Below, in pieces: positions 16,373 through 24,969 of a stretch of DNA of 64,000 nt (positions are counted from its first letter, which is position 1; the number at the start of each line of letters is the position of its first letter). The notes beneath the pieces were generated by a model, which ran no database searches, was not told where the DNA came from, and saw nothing but the letters and a program-made list of their open reading frames with translations. Origin of the DNA: Nocardioides sp. Soil774 (lineage in GTDB: Bacteria > Actinomycetota > Actinomycetes > Propionibacteriales > Nocardioidaceae); assembly GCF_001428125.1 (NCBI RefSeq), contig NZ_LMSM01000001.1:373306-437305 (forward strand), written 5' to 3'. A program made the translations under genes and the position numbers.

Positions 16373-17913
16373 CCGAGCTCATCTCCCCACTCCAGACCAT
16401 CACGCCGCTGGTCGCGCAGGAGCGGCCCTCCGCGACGTCGATACCCAGGCAGCGCAGGGCGAATCCGTCGTTGCGTGCCCTGATCATCGGCGCGGGGTCC
16501 GCCGGACTCGCGCTCGCCCGGGACCTCCAACGAGTCGACTCCTTCGGGCTCGCGCCCATCGGATTCCTCGACGACGACGAACGCAAGTTGGGCACGTGCC
16601 TGCGGGGACAACCGGTCCTCGGCCGCCTCGACGACCTCGAGACCGTGCTCGACCAGACCAAGGCGGATGCCGTGGTCGTCGCCATTCCTTCGATGTCGCA
16701 CGCCGACATCCAGCGACTCGGCCTGCGTGCTGCGGCGTACGGGGTGACAGTCAGGCACCTTCCGCCCTTCTTGGCCGCTCTCCAGCGTGACATCGCCGGC
16801 ACCGACATGCGGAGCCTGCAGGTCGGCTCGCTCATCGGACGCCAGGAGATGCACGTGGTGAGCCGCGGTGCCTCGGAGGTCATCACGGGCAAGCGGGTCC
16901 TGGTGACGGGTGCCGGTGGATCGATCGGCAGCGAGCTCTGCCGCCAGGTGCGGGGCTTCGAGCCGGCCGAGCTGATCATGCTCGACCACGACGAGTCGAA
17001 CCTCCACCGGCTCCAGCTCGACCTCTGGGGAGAGGCGCTCCTCGACACGGACAGCATCGTGGTCGCGGACATCCGGGACACCAAGCGGATCCGCCAGGTC
17101 TTCCGCGACCACCAGCCCGACGTCGTGTTCCACGCAGCAGCGCTCAAGCACCTCCCCGTGCTCGAACGTCACCCCTGCGAGGGCGTGAAGTCGAACGTCA
17201 AGGGCACCCAGAACCTCGTCGAGGCCGCCATCGCACACGGCGTCGAGCGGTTCGTCCTGATCTCCACCGACAAGGCGGCCAACCCTGCCTCCGTCCTGGG
17301 CGCCACCAAGCGGCTCGCGGAGCTGGTGCTCGAGGGCTACCAGTCCACCCCGACCAAGTTGTGCGCCGTCCGGTTCGGCAACGTCCTGGGCAGTCGCGGG
17401 TCCCTCCTCCACGTGATCCGGGAGCAGCTCGCGTCCGGGTCGGACGTCACCGTGACCCATCCCGACGTGACCCGCTTCTTCATGACGATCGAGGAGGCGG
17501 TCGGCCTCGTCCTCGAGGCGGCCCGGATGGTGGATGACTCCGCCACCTACATCCTCGACATGGGCGAGCCGGTCAGGATCGTCGACCTCGTGCAGAACTT
17601 CGCGGACCTGCTCAACGTCCGGGACGTCACGTTCCGGTTCACCGGCCTCAGGCCGGGCGAGAAGCTGGACGAGGAGCTCTTCGGGATCGGCGAGGAGGAG
17701 CTGCCCACCGATCACCCGAGGATCTCGAAGGTGAACGCCTTGATGCCGCTCCACGGGTTCCGCGCGCAGCTCCACGAGCTCTACGAGGCGGCCTCGCACA
17801 ACCGGCCGGACGAGGTGCTGGACCACCTGCGCCGGCTGGTGCCCGAGTACCACCCCACTCCGCGCCTCGTCCCTCCGCTGGTCTCGACCGCTCCCTACCC
17901 GGACGACTACTGA
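16369..17913 (+). CDS. UDP-sugar 4,6-dehydratase, CapD/FlaA1-like, without membrane anchor
   Basis: A 514-residue polysaccharide biosynthesis protein. An N-terminal Rossmann region (IIGAGSAGLALARDL) precedes the SDR dehydratase domain with GAGGSIG at 181-187. Typical CapD/WbpM proteins start with four membrane segments; none are present, so this is a soluble form. The active-site stretch reads STDKAANPASVLGATKR: the lysine is kept, but the family's usual Met (or Tyr) four residues before it is Leu. It would form a UDP-4-keto-6-deoxy-hexosamine from UDP-GlcNAc. Coupled to the preceding aminotransferase. Confidence 0.88.
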   Translation: MTELISPLQTITPLVAQERPSATSIPRQRRANPSLRALIIGAGSAGLALARDLQRVDSFGLAPIGFLDDDERKLGTCLRGQPVLGRLDDLETVLDQTKADAVVVAIPSMSHADIQRLGLRAAAYGVTVRHLPPFLAALQRDIAGTDMRSLQVGSLIGRQEMHVVSRGASEVITGKRVLVTGAGGSIGSELCRQVRGFEPAELIMLDHDESNLHRLQLDLWGEALLDTDSIVVADIRDTKRIRQVFRDHQPDVVFHAAALKHLPVLERHPCEGVKSNVKGTQNLVEAAIAHGVERFVLISTDKAANPASVLGATKRLAELVLEGYQSTPTKLCAVRFGNVLGSRGSLLHVIREQLASGSDVTVTHPDVTRFFMTIEEAVGLVLEAARMVDDSATYILDMGEPVRIVDLVQNFADLLNVRDVTFRFTGLRPGEKLDEELFGIGEEELPTDHPRISKVNALMPLHGFRAQLHELYEAASHNRPDEVLDHLRRLVPEYHPTPRLVPPLVSTAPYPDDY

Positions 17914-17947
17914 GCCGACCTCTCCCGACTGCCGACAGGAACCAGAC

Positions 17948-19402
17948 ATGACCGCTGAATTCGTGCCCCCAGACGTCCGCGTCTTCGCCAGCACCGCGTC
18001 CTCTGCCACGGTGTTCGACGACTCCAGCCTGCTGCCGGCAGACCGTGCCTCGTTGACGGAGCTGGAGCGGCTGGTCGCAGGCGCCGACCTCGCGGCGCCT
18101 CCGGTCGTCCTCCCTGACTTCCACCACAAGTCGAAGATGGAGCTGCCTTCGAGCGTCACCGTGGCCACCCATCGCTCGGTGCGTCCCGACCTGACCGGGT
18201 CCTCGGTGAACTGCGGGATGGCGCTGATCGCCCTCGAGTCGGAGGTGCCGGACGACCGGGCCGTGGACACGTTCATGCGCTCCGTCCGCGAGCGCTACCC
18301 CTATCCGACGCGCGGCCAGAAGGAGCTGACCGCTCGCGAGGTGGTTCGTGCCGCGGACGAGGGCGCGGAGTTCGCGGTGGAGCGATGGGGTGCACCCCCG
18401 GACGACCTCGAGCGGGTCGAGGAAGGTGGACGCCTGGACCTGGACCGCTACGGCGGCATCGACCGCCTGACCCGGGAGCTGCCGGGTTTCGCGATCCAGC
18501 TGGCCAGGTTCAGGTTCGGGACCGTCGGGCCCTCCAACCACTTCGTCGAGCTGCAGCGCGTGGAGGAGGTGTACGACGAGGAGCGCGCGGCACTCCTCGG
18601 CGTCCGAGAGGGGCAGCTGACCATCCAGTACCACGGCGGTGGCGGCGTCCTGGCCGGGGAGCTCGGCCGGCTGTTCTTCCGCAGGAAGGACTACCCGCGC
18701 CAGATCAAGGCCGTCAACGCGGCCCTCAAGCCGTGGTTCCACCTCCGCTCGGCGCGGTCCATGCAGCAGCTGCGTGAGCGGCTCAACCTCTACTTCGCAG
18801 ACGGCTGCACGCCGGTGCCGATCGACAGCGCGGAAGGGCAGCGCCTCATGCTCGCCAACGCGGCGGCCATGAACTACGGCTTCGCGTTCCGGACCTCCAC
18901 CTACGCGTCGCTGCGCCGGCTGGCGGCTGAGGCGTTCGGTGGGGCCACCGGGCGGCTGGTCGTGGACTCGCCACACAACAGCATCTACGAGGAGCCCGTC
19001 GGTGACACGACGGGCGTGGTGCACCGCCACAATTCCTGCCGGGCCTTCTCGGCCGACATGATGACGCCGGGAACGACGTTCGCGCAGACGGGTCAGGCGG
19101 TCCTCGTCCCCGGCACGCACCGAACGTCGAGCTACCTCGGAGTCGCAGGCGACGACGCGGCCGACAGCCTCTACTCAGCCTGCCACGGCTCCGGGAGCGT
19201 CGTGTCCGACCTCGTGGGCCGCGGGCTGTCGGCCGAGCACGCCGACCGTCACTCGACCCGTCGCTTCCGCTACTCCGACGCCGAACCCACCGACGTGGCG
19301 CACTACGACGACAACGGCGTCAACGCAGCCATGGACGTCCTGGTCCGCAACAGGCTCGTGCGCCCAGTCGCGCGCATGCGCCCCATCGCAGTCCTGCATT
19401 AG
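17948..19402 (+). CDS. Divergent RtcB-like protein within the EPS locus
   Basis: A 484-residue protein with the block order of RtcB RNA ligases: PDFHHKSK (56-63), NCGM (88-91), GTVGPSNHFVE (191-201), H229 in YHGGGG, MNYGFAFR (308-315), H343 in SPHN, HRHNSCRAF (359-367), VPGTHRTSSY (387-396) and ACHGSG (411-416). RtcB joins 2',3'-cyclic phosphate and 5'-OH RNA ends through a guanylylated histidine; H413 matches that residue. Most metal ligands are kept (C89, H198, H229, H343), but the first Asp ligand is Ser (S86) and the Arg after the HSGSR-type motif is lost. The location among sugar genes suggests a non-tRNA role. Activity is uncertain. Confidence 0.8.
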   Translation: MTAEFVPPDVRVFASTASSATVFDDSSLLPADRASLTELERLVAGADLAAPPVVLPDFHHKSKMELPSSVTVATHRSVRPDLTGSSVNCGMALIALESEVPDDRAVDTFMRSVRERYPYPTRGQKELTAREVVRAADEGAEFAVERWGAPPDDLERVEEGGRLDLDRYGGIDRLTRELPGFAIQLARFRFGTVGPSNHFVELQRVEEVYDEERAALLGVREGQLTIQYHGGGGVLAGELGRLFFRRKDYPRQIKAVNAALKPWFHLRSARSMQQLRERLNLYFADGCTPVPIDSAEGQRLMLANAAAMNYGFAFRTSTYASLRRLAAEAFGGATGRLVVDSPHNSIYEEPVGDTTGVVHRHNSCRAFSADMMTPGTTFAQTGQAVLVPGTHRTSSYLGVAGDDAADSLYSACHGSGSVVSDLVGRGLSAEHADRHSTRRFRYSDAEPTDVAHYDDNGVNAAMDVLVRNRLVRPVARMRPIAVLH

Positions 19403-19430
19403 CAGCCCAACACCCTTCAGGAAGCTCGAC

Positions 19431-22400
19431 ATGAAGACACTCCCGCGCACCTCGCTGGGCCTGGCCCTGCTGCTCGTCAGCTCCGTGCTGCTCGCCCTCA
19501 ACGCGGCCCCCGCGTCGGCGGCTGGGACGACGTACTGGGTCGACGCCGCCTCGGCACAGTGCACGGACGCGGGAACAGGACTCGAGACTGCCCCGTTCTG
19601 CACGATCTCGGCTGCCGCGAAGAAGGCCCTGGTCCCCGGGGACACCGTGCGGATCCGACCGGGGACCTACCGCGAGCAGGTCACGCTGGCGGGTTCCGGG
19701 ACGACGGGCGCCCCCATCAGCATCCTGGGGGACGGACCGGGCGTCGTCGTGCTGGGAACCCGTGCCCTCGGGACAGCGGGACTGTGGTCATCCACGGGCA
19801 CCACGGCGTGGAGCACGCCGTACGCACCGCCCTCCAACCCCCGTCAGGTCCTCCTGGACGGTCAGCGGCTCAGCCAGGCGGCCTCCGCCAGCACCACCAC
19901 GGCCGGGAGCTGGTTCTACGACACCACGGCTCGGGTGCTCTACGTGGACATCGGCGGCGCGAACCCGGGAGACGGGCACGCCGTCGAAGCCGGTGCACAG
20001 TCCTACGGCGTCCACGTGAGCGGCCGCCACGACGTGGTCGTGAGCGGGCTCCTCACCCGCGACCAGAACTTCGCAGGCGTCCGCCTGCTCTCCTCCTCCG
20101 CGGTGACCGTCGAGCAGGTCAGGGCCACGGGGTCGGCCGCCAACGGCGTCCTCGTCGAGTCCAGTCCCGGCTCCGGCGTGATGGTGCGCGACGTGGACGT
20201 CTCCGACTCCCTCGCTGTGGGCATCCGACTGACAGGGTCCTCCGGCGTCACCGTCCGGGCATCCCGCAGCCACGGCAACCAGCTCCACGGGATCGCCCTG
20301 GCCACGTCGAGCAACAACGTGATCTCGGGCAACCAGACGTTCGACAACGCCTCGCTCCGGGCGGACGTGACCGCTGCCGGGATCGACGTGAACTCCAGCT
20401 CGACGGACAACGTCGTGGCTAACAACGTGACCCATGGGAACCAGGACTCCGGCATCCAGGTCTACAACGGTTCCCACCGCGCCCTCCTCCTGCGCAACGT
20501 CTCCTACGGCAACGGGGACCACGGGCTCGACACGCTCGGCTCCACGCAGGTGCGTCTGGTCAACAACACCGTCCACGGCAACCGGCACGATGGCATCTCG
20601 GTCGAGGGCTCGGCGACCGGCGCGACGCTGACGAACAACATCATGGTCGACAACGGCCGGGTGGACAGGGGGAGTGACGTCCCGCACTTCGACCTCTTCG
20701 TGGACTCCGCGTCCACGGTTGGTTTCTCCTCCGACTACAGCATCGCCTACAAGGGATCGGCCGCTGCGGTGGTGATGTTCGGCGGAACCCAGTACAAGAA
20801 GCTCAACCTGTTCGCGTCAGCCACGGGCAACGAGGCGCACGGGCTCGCACTGGACCCGGACCTCGTCGACGTCGCAGCCGGCGACTTCAGGCCCACACCC
20901 GGCTCTCCCGCCGTCGACTCGGCGAATGCAGGCGCCAACGGATTCAGCGCCACGGACGCCGCAGGGAACGCCCTCGCGGACGACTCCATCGTCCCGGACA
21001 CCGGCGTCGGCTCACCGTCGTACGCCGACCGCGGCGCCCTGGAGATGCAGCCCGGTCAAGGCGCCGGAAACTACGCGCCGCACGCCGCACTCTTCCTCAG
21101 CCCGTCGTCGGTCAGCCGCCCGCCGTCGACGCCGGTGACGGCAGACGCGACCGGCTCCTCCGACGGCGACGTCTCCGGCATCGCCGGCTACACCTTCGAC
21201 TTCGGCGACGGCACGGTCGTCGGCCCGCAGCCCGAGCCGACGGCGGCGCACTCCTACGGGCGAGCCGGGACCTTCACCGTCACGGTCACCGTGACCGACA
21301 ACGCCGGCCTCGACGATGTCGCCACGGCGCTGGAGTCGGTGACCGACCGTCCCTTGCAGACCTACCGGGTCGCGGGCTCCGACCCGACGTGCAGCGATGC
21401 TGCGAGCGGCACGGCCGCGGCACCACTGTGCACGATCTCGGCGGCCACGACGCGTGCGCTCGCCGGGGACACCATCCTGGTCGGCGACGGGACCTACCGA
21501 GAGCAAGTCAGGGTGCCGAACAGCGGCGAGGCGGGTGCGCCCCTGACCGTGCGTGCGACGAGCGGCAACGCCGTCATCCTGGGCTCGAACGACGTCACGG
21601 ACCCCGCCGCCTGGACCGGTACGGCGACCTCCGCGTGGAAGCGTCAGTACCTGCCGACCGCCCCTCCCACCCAGGTCTGGCTGGACGGCACCCGGCTGGC
21701 GCGCGCCTCGAGCGCGACGACGACCACCGCCGGTAGCTGGTTCTACGACAGCGCGACCGGCCTGCTGTTCGTCGACATCGGCGGCGGCAATCCCGGCCTC
21801 GGCCACGCAGTGGCCGCAGGTGCGCGCAACTTCGGGATGCTGCTGCGGGCGGTCGACCACATCGACGTCGACGGGTTCACGATCCTCCAGACGAACCTCG
21901 CCGGCCTGTTCCTCGATACCGTCCGCGACGTCGACGTGAGCAACCTGCGCGTGGAGGAAGCCGGGACCCACGGCGTCACGGCCGACGGATCGACGCGCGT
22001 CCAGCTCAGCAACCTGGTATCCAGGAAGAACCTGTCCATGGGGGTGCGCTTCTTCCAGTCATCTGACAGCGTCCTGCGCAGTGCCACCACCGACCACAAC
22101 CAGTTCCACGGCGTGAGCGTGCAGGGGAGCCGAGGCGTGCGCGTGGCCGACGTGACGTCGTTCAGCAACGACCGCCCTGATGCGCGGGTCGCCGCAGGGA
22201 TCGATGTCAGCTCCTCCTCCGTGGACACGATCATCGAGCGGACGACGACCTACGGCAACGACGACTCCGGGATCGAGGCCTACACGGGGTCCACCGGCAC
22301 CGTGATCCGCCGGAACCTCAGCTACGACAACGGCGACCACGGCATCGACAACTCCGGTGCACCGGGCTCCGTCGTCGTCTCGAACACCGTGGTCGGCAAC

Positions 22401-23663
22401 GAGACGGCCGGTATCAACTTCGAAGGAGGGTCGCGCGACGCGTTCGTCCGCGACAACGTGACCGCCGACAACGCCGTGGGCAGCACCCGCACGATCGGCG
22501 AGATCCGGGTCGACGAGTCGTCGGCGCCGGGAACCAGCCTCAACCGTGACCTCGTGTTCCAGTCGTCGGGCGGACCCCTCTTCGAGTGGGCCTCGCAGGC
22601 CCACACCACGCTGACGAGCTTCCAGGCGGCCAGTGGGCAGGAGCAGGACGGACTGGCTGGTGACCCGAGGTTCCTCGACCTCGCGGGGCGTGACCTCCGC
22701 CTGACGGGATCGTCGCCCGGAGTCGACGCGGCATTCACCGAGTTCGCCGCCTGGCTCCCGGTCGACCTCGCCGGGAAGCCGGTGGTGGACGACCCGGCCG
22801 TGCGCGACACGGGCAACGGGACGCAGCCGTTCGGTGACCTCGGCGCCTACGAGTTCTCCGGCCCGGTCGCCATCGGCACGGTGTCCCCCACGAGCGGTGC
22901 CACACCTCTGGCCGTCTCGGTGGACGCCAGCGCGAGCCGCGGGCTCGGCTCCCCGATCGTCACCTGGCGGTGGGACTGCGGGAACGGCACCTCGGTGGAC
23001 CAGGCCGTCGGAACCTGCACGTACACGGTCGCGGGGAGCTACACGCTCACTCTCGTCGTCACCGATGGCACCGGCCTGTCGGACACCTGGCGCGGTGGCG
23101 TGTCAGCGTCCAACGAGTTCGCGCCGGTGGCCTCCCTCACCGCCTCGCCGGGCTCGGCCTACACCCCTCAGGCCGTCGTGCTGGACGCCTCCGGCTCGCG
23201 GGACTCCGGGGACACCTCGCCGATAGCGGACTACCGGTTCGACTGCGGCAACGGCACGGTCACGGCGTGGCAGACCTCCTCGAGGACCACGTGCACCTAC
23301 ACGAAGGCGCAGAGCTACACACCGTCGGTGGAGGTCCGCGACACCGGCGGTCGCATCGGATCGGCACGCACGACCGTCACCATCCTGGCCGACGTCCCGC
23401 CCACGGCCTCGCTCACGCTGCCCGCCAAGGGCGTGGTCGGCAAGGCCGTCACCGCCGACGCGTCCAAGTCCAGCAGTGGCGTCGACAAGAGCCCGATCGC
23501 CACCTACCGCTTCGACTGCGGCAACGGCCAGGTGACCGTCGAGCAGACCGCGCCGACGACGAGCTGCACCTACCGGAGCAGGGGCACATTCACCGTGACA
23601 GTGAGGGTGACCGACACCGTTGGGCTCTTCGCCGTCGCATCGAAGAAGATCAAGATCGGATAG
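19431..23663 (+). CDS. Large secreted parallel beta-helix protein with PKD domains
   Basis: A 1410-residue exported protein. A Sec signal peptide covers about residues 1-31 and ends PASAAG. Residues about 33-540 form a DUF1565-type right-handed beta-helix, and a PKD domain (about 546-638) follows. A second, homologous beta-helix (about 640-1140) repeats the same opening (APxCTISAA, GTYREQV), and three PKD domains (about 1142-1225, 1229-1315, 1322-1410) end the protein, each with a WDCGNG or FDCGNG variant. Beta-helices of this kind bind or cleave polysaccharides (lyase, epimerase, depolymerase), and PKD modules give cell-surface display. The duplication is clear; catalytic residues are not. 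Confidence 0.88.
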   Translation: MKTLPRTSLGLALLLVSSVLLALNAAPASAAGTTYWVDAASAQCTDAGTGLETAPFCTISAAAKKALVPGDTVRIRPGTYREQVTLAGSGTTGAPISILGDGPGVVVLGTRALGTAGLWSSTGTTAWSTPYAPPSNPRQVLLDGQRLSQAASASTTTAGSWFYDTTARVLYVDIGGANPGDGHAVEAGAQSYGVHVSGRHDVVVSGLLTRDQNFAGVRLLSSSAVTVEQVRATGSAANGVLVESSPGSGVMVRDVDVSDSLAVGIRLTGSSGVTVRASRSHGNQLHGIALATSSNNVISGNQTFDNASLRADVTAAGIDVNSSSTDNVVANNVTHGNQDSGIQVYNGSHRALLLRNVSYGNGDHGLDTLGSTQVRLVNNTVHGNRHDGISVEGSATGATLTNNIMVDNGRVDRGSDVPHFDLFVDSASTVGFSSDYSIAYKGSAAAVVMFGGTQYKKLNLFASATGNEAHGLALDPDLVDVAAGDFRPTPGSPAVDSANAGANGFSATDAAGNALADDSIVPDTGVGSPSYADRGALEMQPGQGAGNYAPHAALFLSPSSVSRPPSTPVTADATGSSDGDVSGIAGYTFDFGDGTVVGPQPEPTAAHSYGRAGTFTVTVTVTDNAGLDDVATALESVTDRPLQTYRVAGSDPTCSDAASGTAAAPLCTISAATTRALAGDTILVGDGTYREQVRVPNSGEAGAPLTVRATSGNAVILGSNDVTDPAAWTGTATSAWKRQYLPTAPPTQVWLDGTRLARASSATTTTAGSWFYDSATGLLFVDIGGGNPGLGHAVAAGARNFGMLLRAVDHIDVDGFTILQTNLAGLFLDTVRDVDVSNLRVEEAGTHGVTADGSTRVQLSNLVSRKNLSMGVRFFQSSDSVLRSATTDHNQFHGVSVQGSRGVRVADVTSFSNDRPDARVAAGIDVSSSSVDTIIERTTTYGNDDSGIEAYTGSTGTVIRRNLSYDNGDHGIDNSGAPGSVVVSNTVVGNETAGINFEGGSRDAFVRDNVTADNAVGSTRTIGEIRVDESSAPGTSLNRDLVFQSSGGPLFEWASQAHTTLTSFQAASGQEQDGLAGDPRFLDLAGRDLRLTGSSPGVDAAFTEFAAWLPVDLAGKPVVDDPAVRDTGNGTQPFGDLGAYEFSGPVAIGTVSPTSGATPLAVSVDASASRGLGSPIVTWRWDCGNGTSVDQAVGTCTYTVAGSYTLTLVVTDGTGLSDTWRGGVSASNEFAPVASLTASPGSAYTPQAVVLDASGSRDSGDTSPIADYRFDCGNGTVTAWQTSSRTTCTYTKAQSYTPSVEVRDTGGRIGSARTTVTILADVPPTASLTLPAKGVVGKAVTADASKSSSGVDKSPIATYRFDCGNGQVTVEQTAPTTSCTYRSRGTFTVTVRVTDTVGLFAVASKKIKIG

Positions 23664-23676
23664 GGACGAGCAGCAG

Positions 23677-24969
23677 ATGACCATCGAGGAGATCTTCCGG
23701 CGCATCGTCAGGGGACACGTCGTCCTGATCCTGCTCTGCTGCGTGCTGCCCGTGGGCGCCGCGCTCGTCGTGAACGCCACCCGGCCCACGGAGTACGTCG
23801 CTCGCGTGCGGCTCCAGGTCACCTCGTCCGCCCCGGCATCCACCACTGAGGCGGAGGCGCTCAGCTCCCGCGTCCTGGCCCTGGCCAGCACCCCGAGCCT
23901 GGTCCGCCAGGCCCTCAAGTCCGAGGGCCTGGACGGGGATGCGGAGAAGATCGCCGCGGAGGACGTCACCGCGGAGCGCCTGGGGGAGTCGCCCGTGGTG
24001 CAGCTCGCCGTGAGGCAGCCGACATCGGCGAGCGCAGCTGACCTCGTCGGCGCACTCGCCACCCAGGTGACCGAGTTCATGAACCAGGCCACCCGCAGCA
24101 GGTACGACGCACTGCTGACCGACACCGAGCGTCGGCTCACGGCAGCCGGATTCCGCAGGGACACGCTCACCGGACAGCTGCAGGAGACGACCGGCCCACA
24201 GGCGCGCGAGCTCCTCCGGATCGAGCTCGCGTCGAACCAGCAGACCGTCGAGCAGCTCTCCCAGCAGCGTCTCTCCCTCCTGCTCGCGGACGCCGAGCGC
24301 GACGACGTCGTCCTCATCGACGCGGACGCTCCCGACGTCGACGTCGTGGCGTCAGGACTCGTGCCACGCGCCGCTCTCGCGCTGCTGTTCGGGCTGGTCC
24401 TGGGGCTCAGCCTGGCTGTGCTGGTGGAGACACTGCGTCCGCGTATCGCCGGCGTTCGCGCGCTGGCCCGTTCGCTCGACGCTCCTGTCCTGGGCACGGT
24501 GACCGACGGGAGCGCACCGCTCTCCGCCGCGATGACCGTTGCCGCACGGCGGCAGGGCGTCGAGACCCTCGTCCTGGTCGGGATGGACGATCGGGACGAC
24601 AAGGCCGTGCGCGAGCTCCTCGAGGAGATGCCGAAGGGACGGCTCTCCCACTCGTCCGCATCCGCGGCGCTCAGCCGCGAGCTCGCCACCATGGAGCAGG
24701 AGGGCGGAGGCGGACGGGCCGGCAAGGCGGGCCCTGCGCCGCGCCCGCCGTCCCAGTCGGCCCCCGTGCTGTCCCACCAGGTGCGCTTCACGGACGTGCA
24801 CGGCCTCACCGACAGCGAGGAGCCCACGGCGGGCGTCGTCGTCGTGACCCACGGCACGGCCCTCCAGCGCGAGATGGACTCCCTCGACGACCTCCGCCAG
24901 GCGCGGCGGTGGCCCGTCGTCGGGATCGTCGAGGTCCCCCGACGACCCATCCGAGGGGACCGGCAATGA
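23677..24969 (+). CDS. Wzz-like polysaccharide co-polymerase with degenerate kinase domain
   Basis: A 430-residue membrane protein. Two transmembrane segments (about 14-33 and 230-252) flank an extracytoplasmic region rich in heptad-like helices, the layout of Wzz/PCP chain-length regulators. The C-terminal cytoplasmic part (about 255-430) follows the position of a BY-kinase, with SLDAPVLGTV and VVVVTHGT strands, but no Walker A motif or tyrosine-rich tail is present. It probably sets chain length together with Wzy. ATG 23677 follows 13 bp after the beta-helix gene, and the stop overlaps the HprK-like gene. Confidence 0.8.
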   Translation: MTIEEIFRRIVRGHVVLILLCCVLPVGAALVVNATRPTEYVARVRLQVTSSAPASTTEAEALSSRVLALASTPSLVRQALKSEGLDGDAEKIAAEDVTAERLGESPVVQLAVRQPTSASAADLVGALATQVTEFMNQATRSRYDALLTDTERRLTAAGFRRDTLTGQLQETTGPQARELLRIELASNQQTVEQLSQQRLSLLLADAERDDVVLIDADAPDVDVVASGLVPRAALALLFGLVLGLSLAVLVETLRPRIAGVRALARSLDAPVLGTVTDGSAPLSAAMTVAARRQGVETLVLVGMDDRDDKAVRELLEEMPKGRLSHSSASAALSRELATMEQEGGGGRAGKAGPAPRPPSQSAPVLSHQVRFTDVHGLTDSEEPTAGVVVVTHGTALQREMDSLDDLRQARRWPVVGIVEVPRRPIRGDRQ

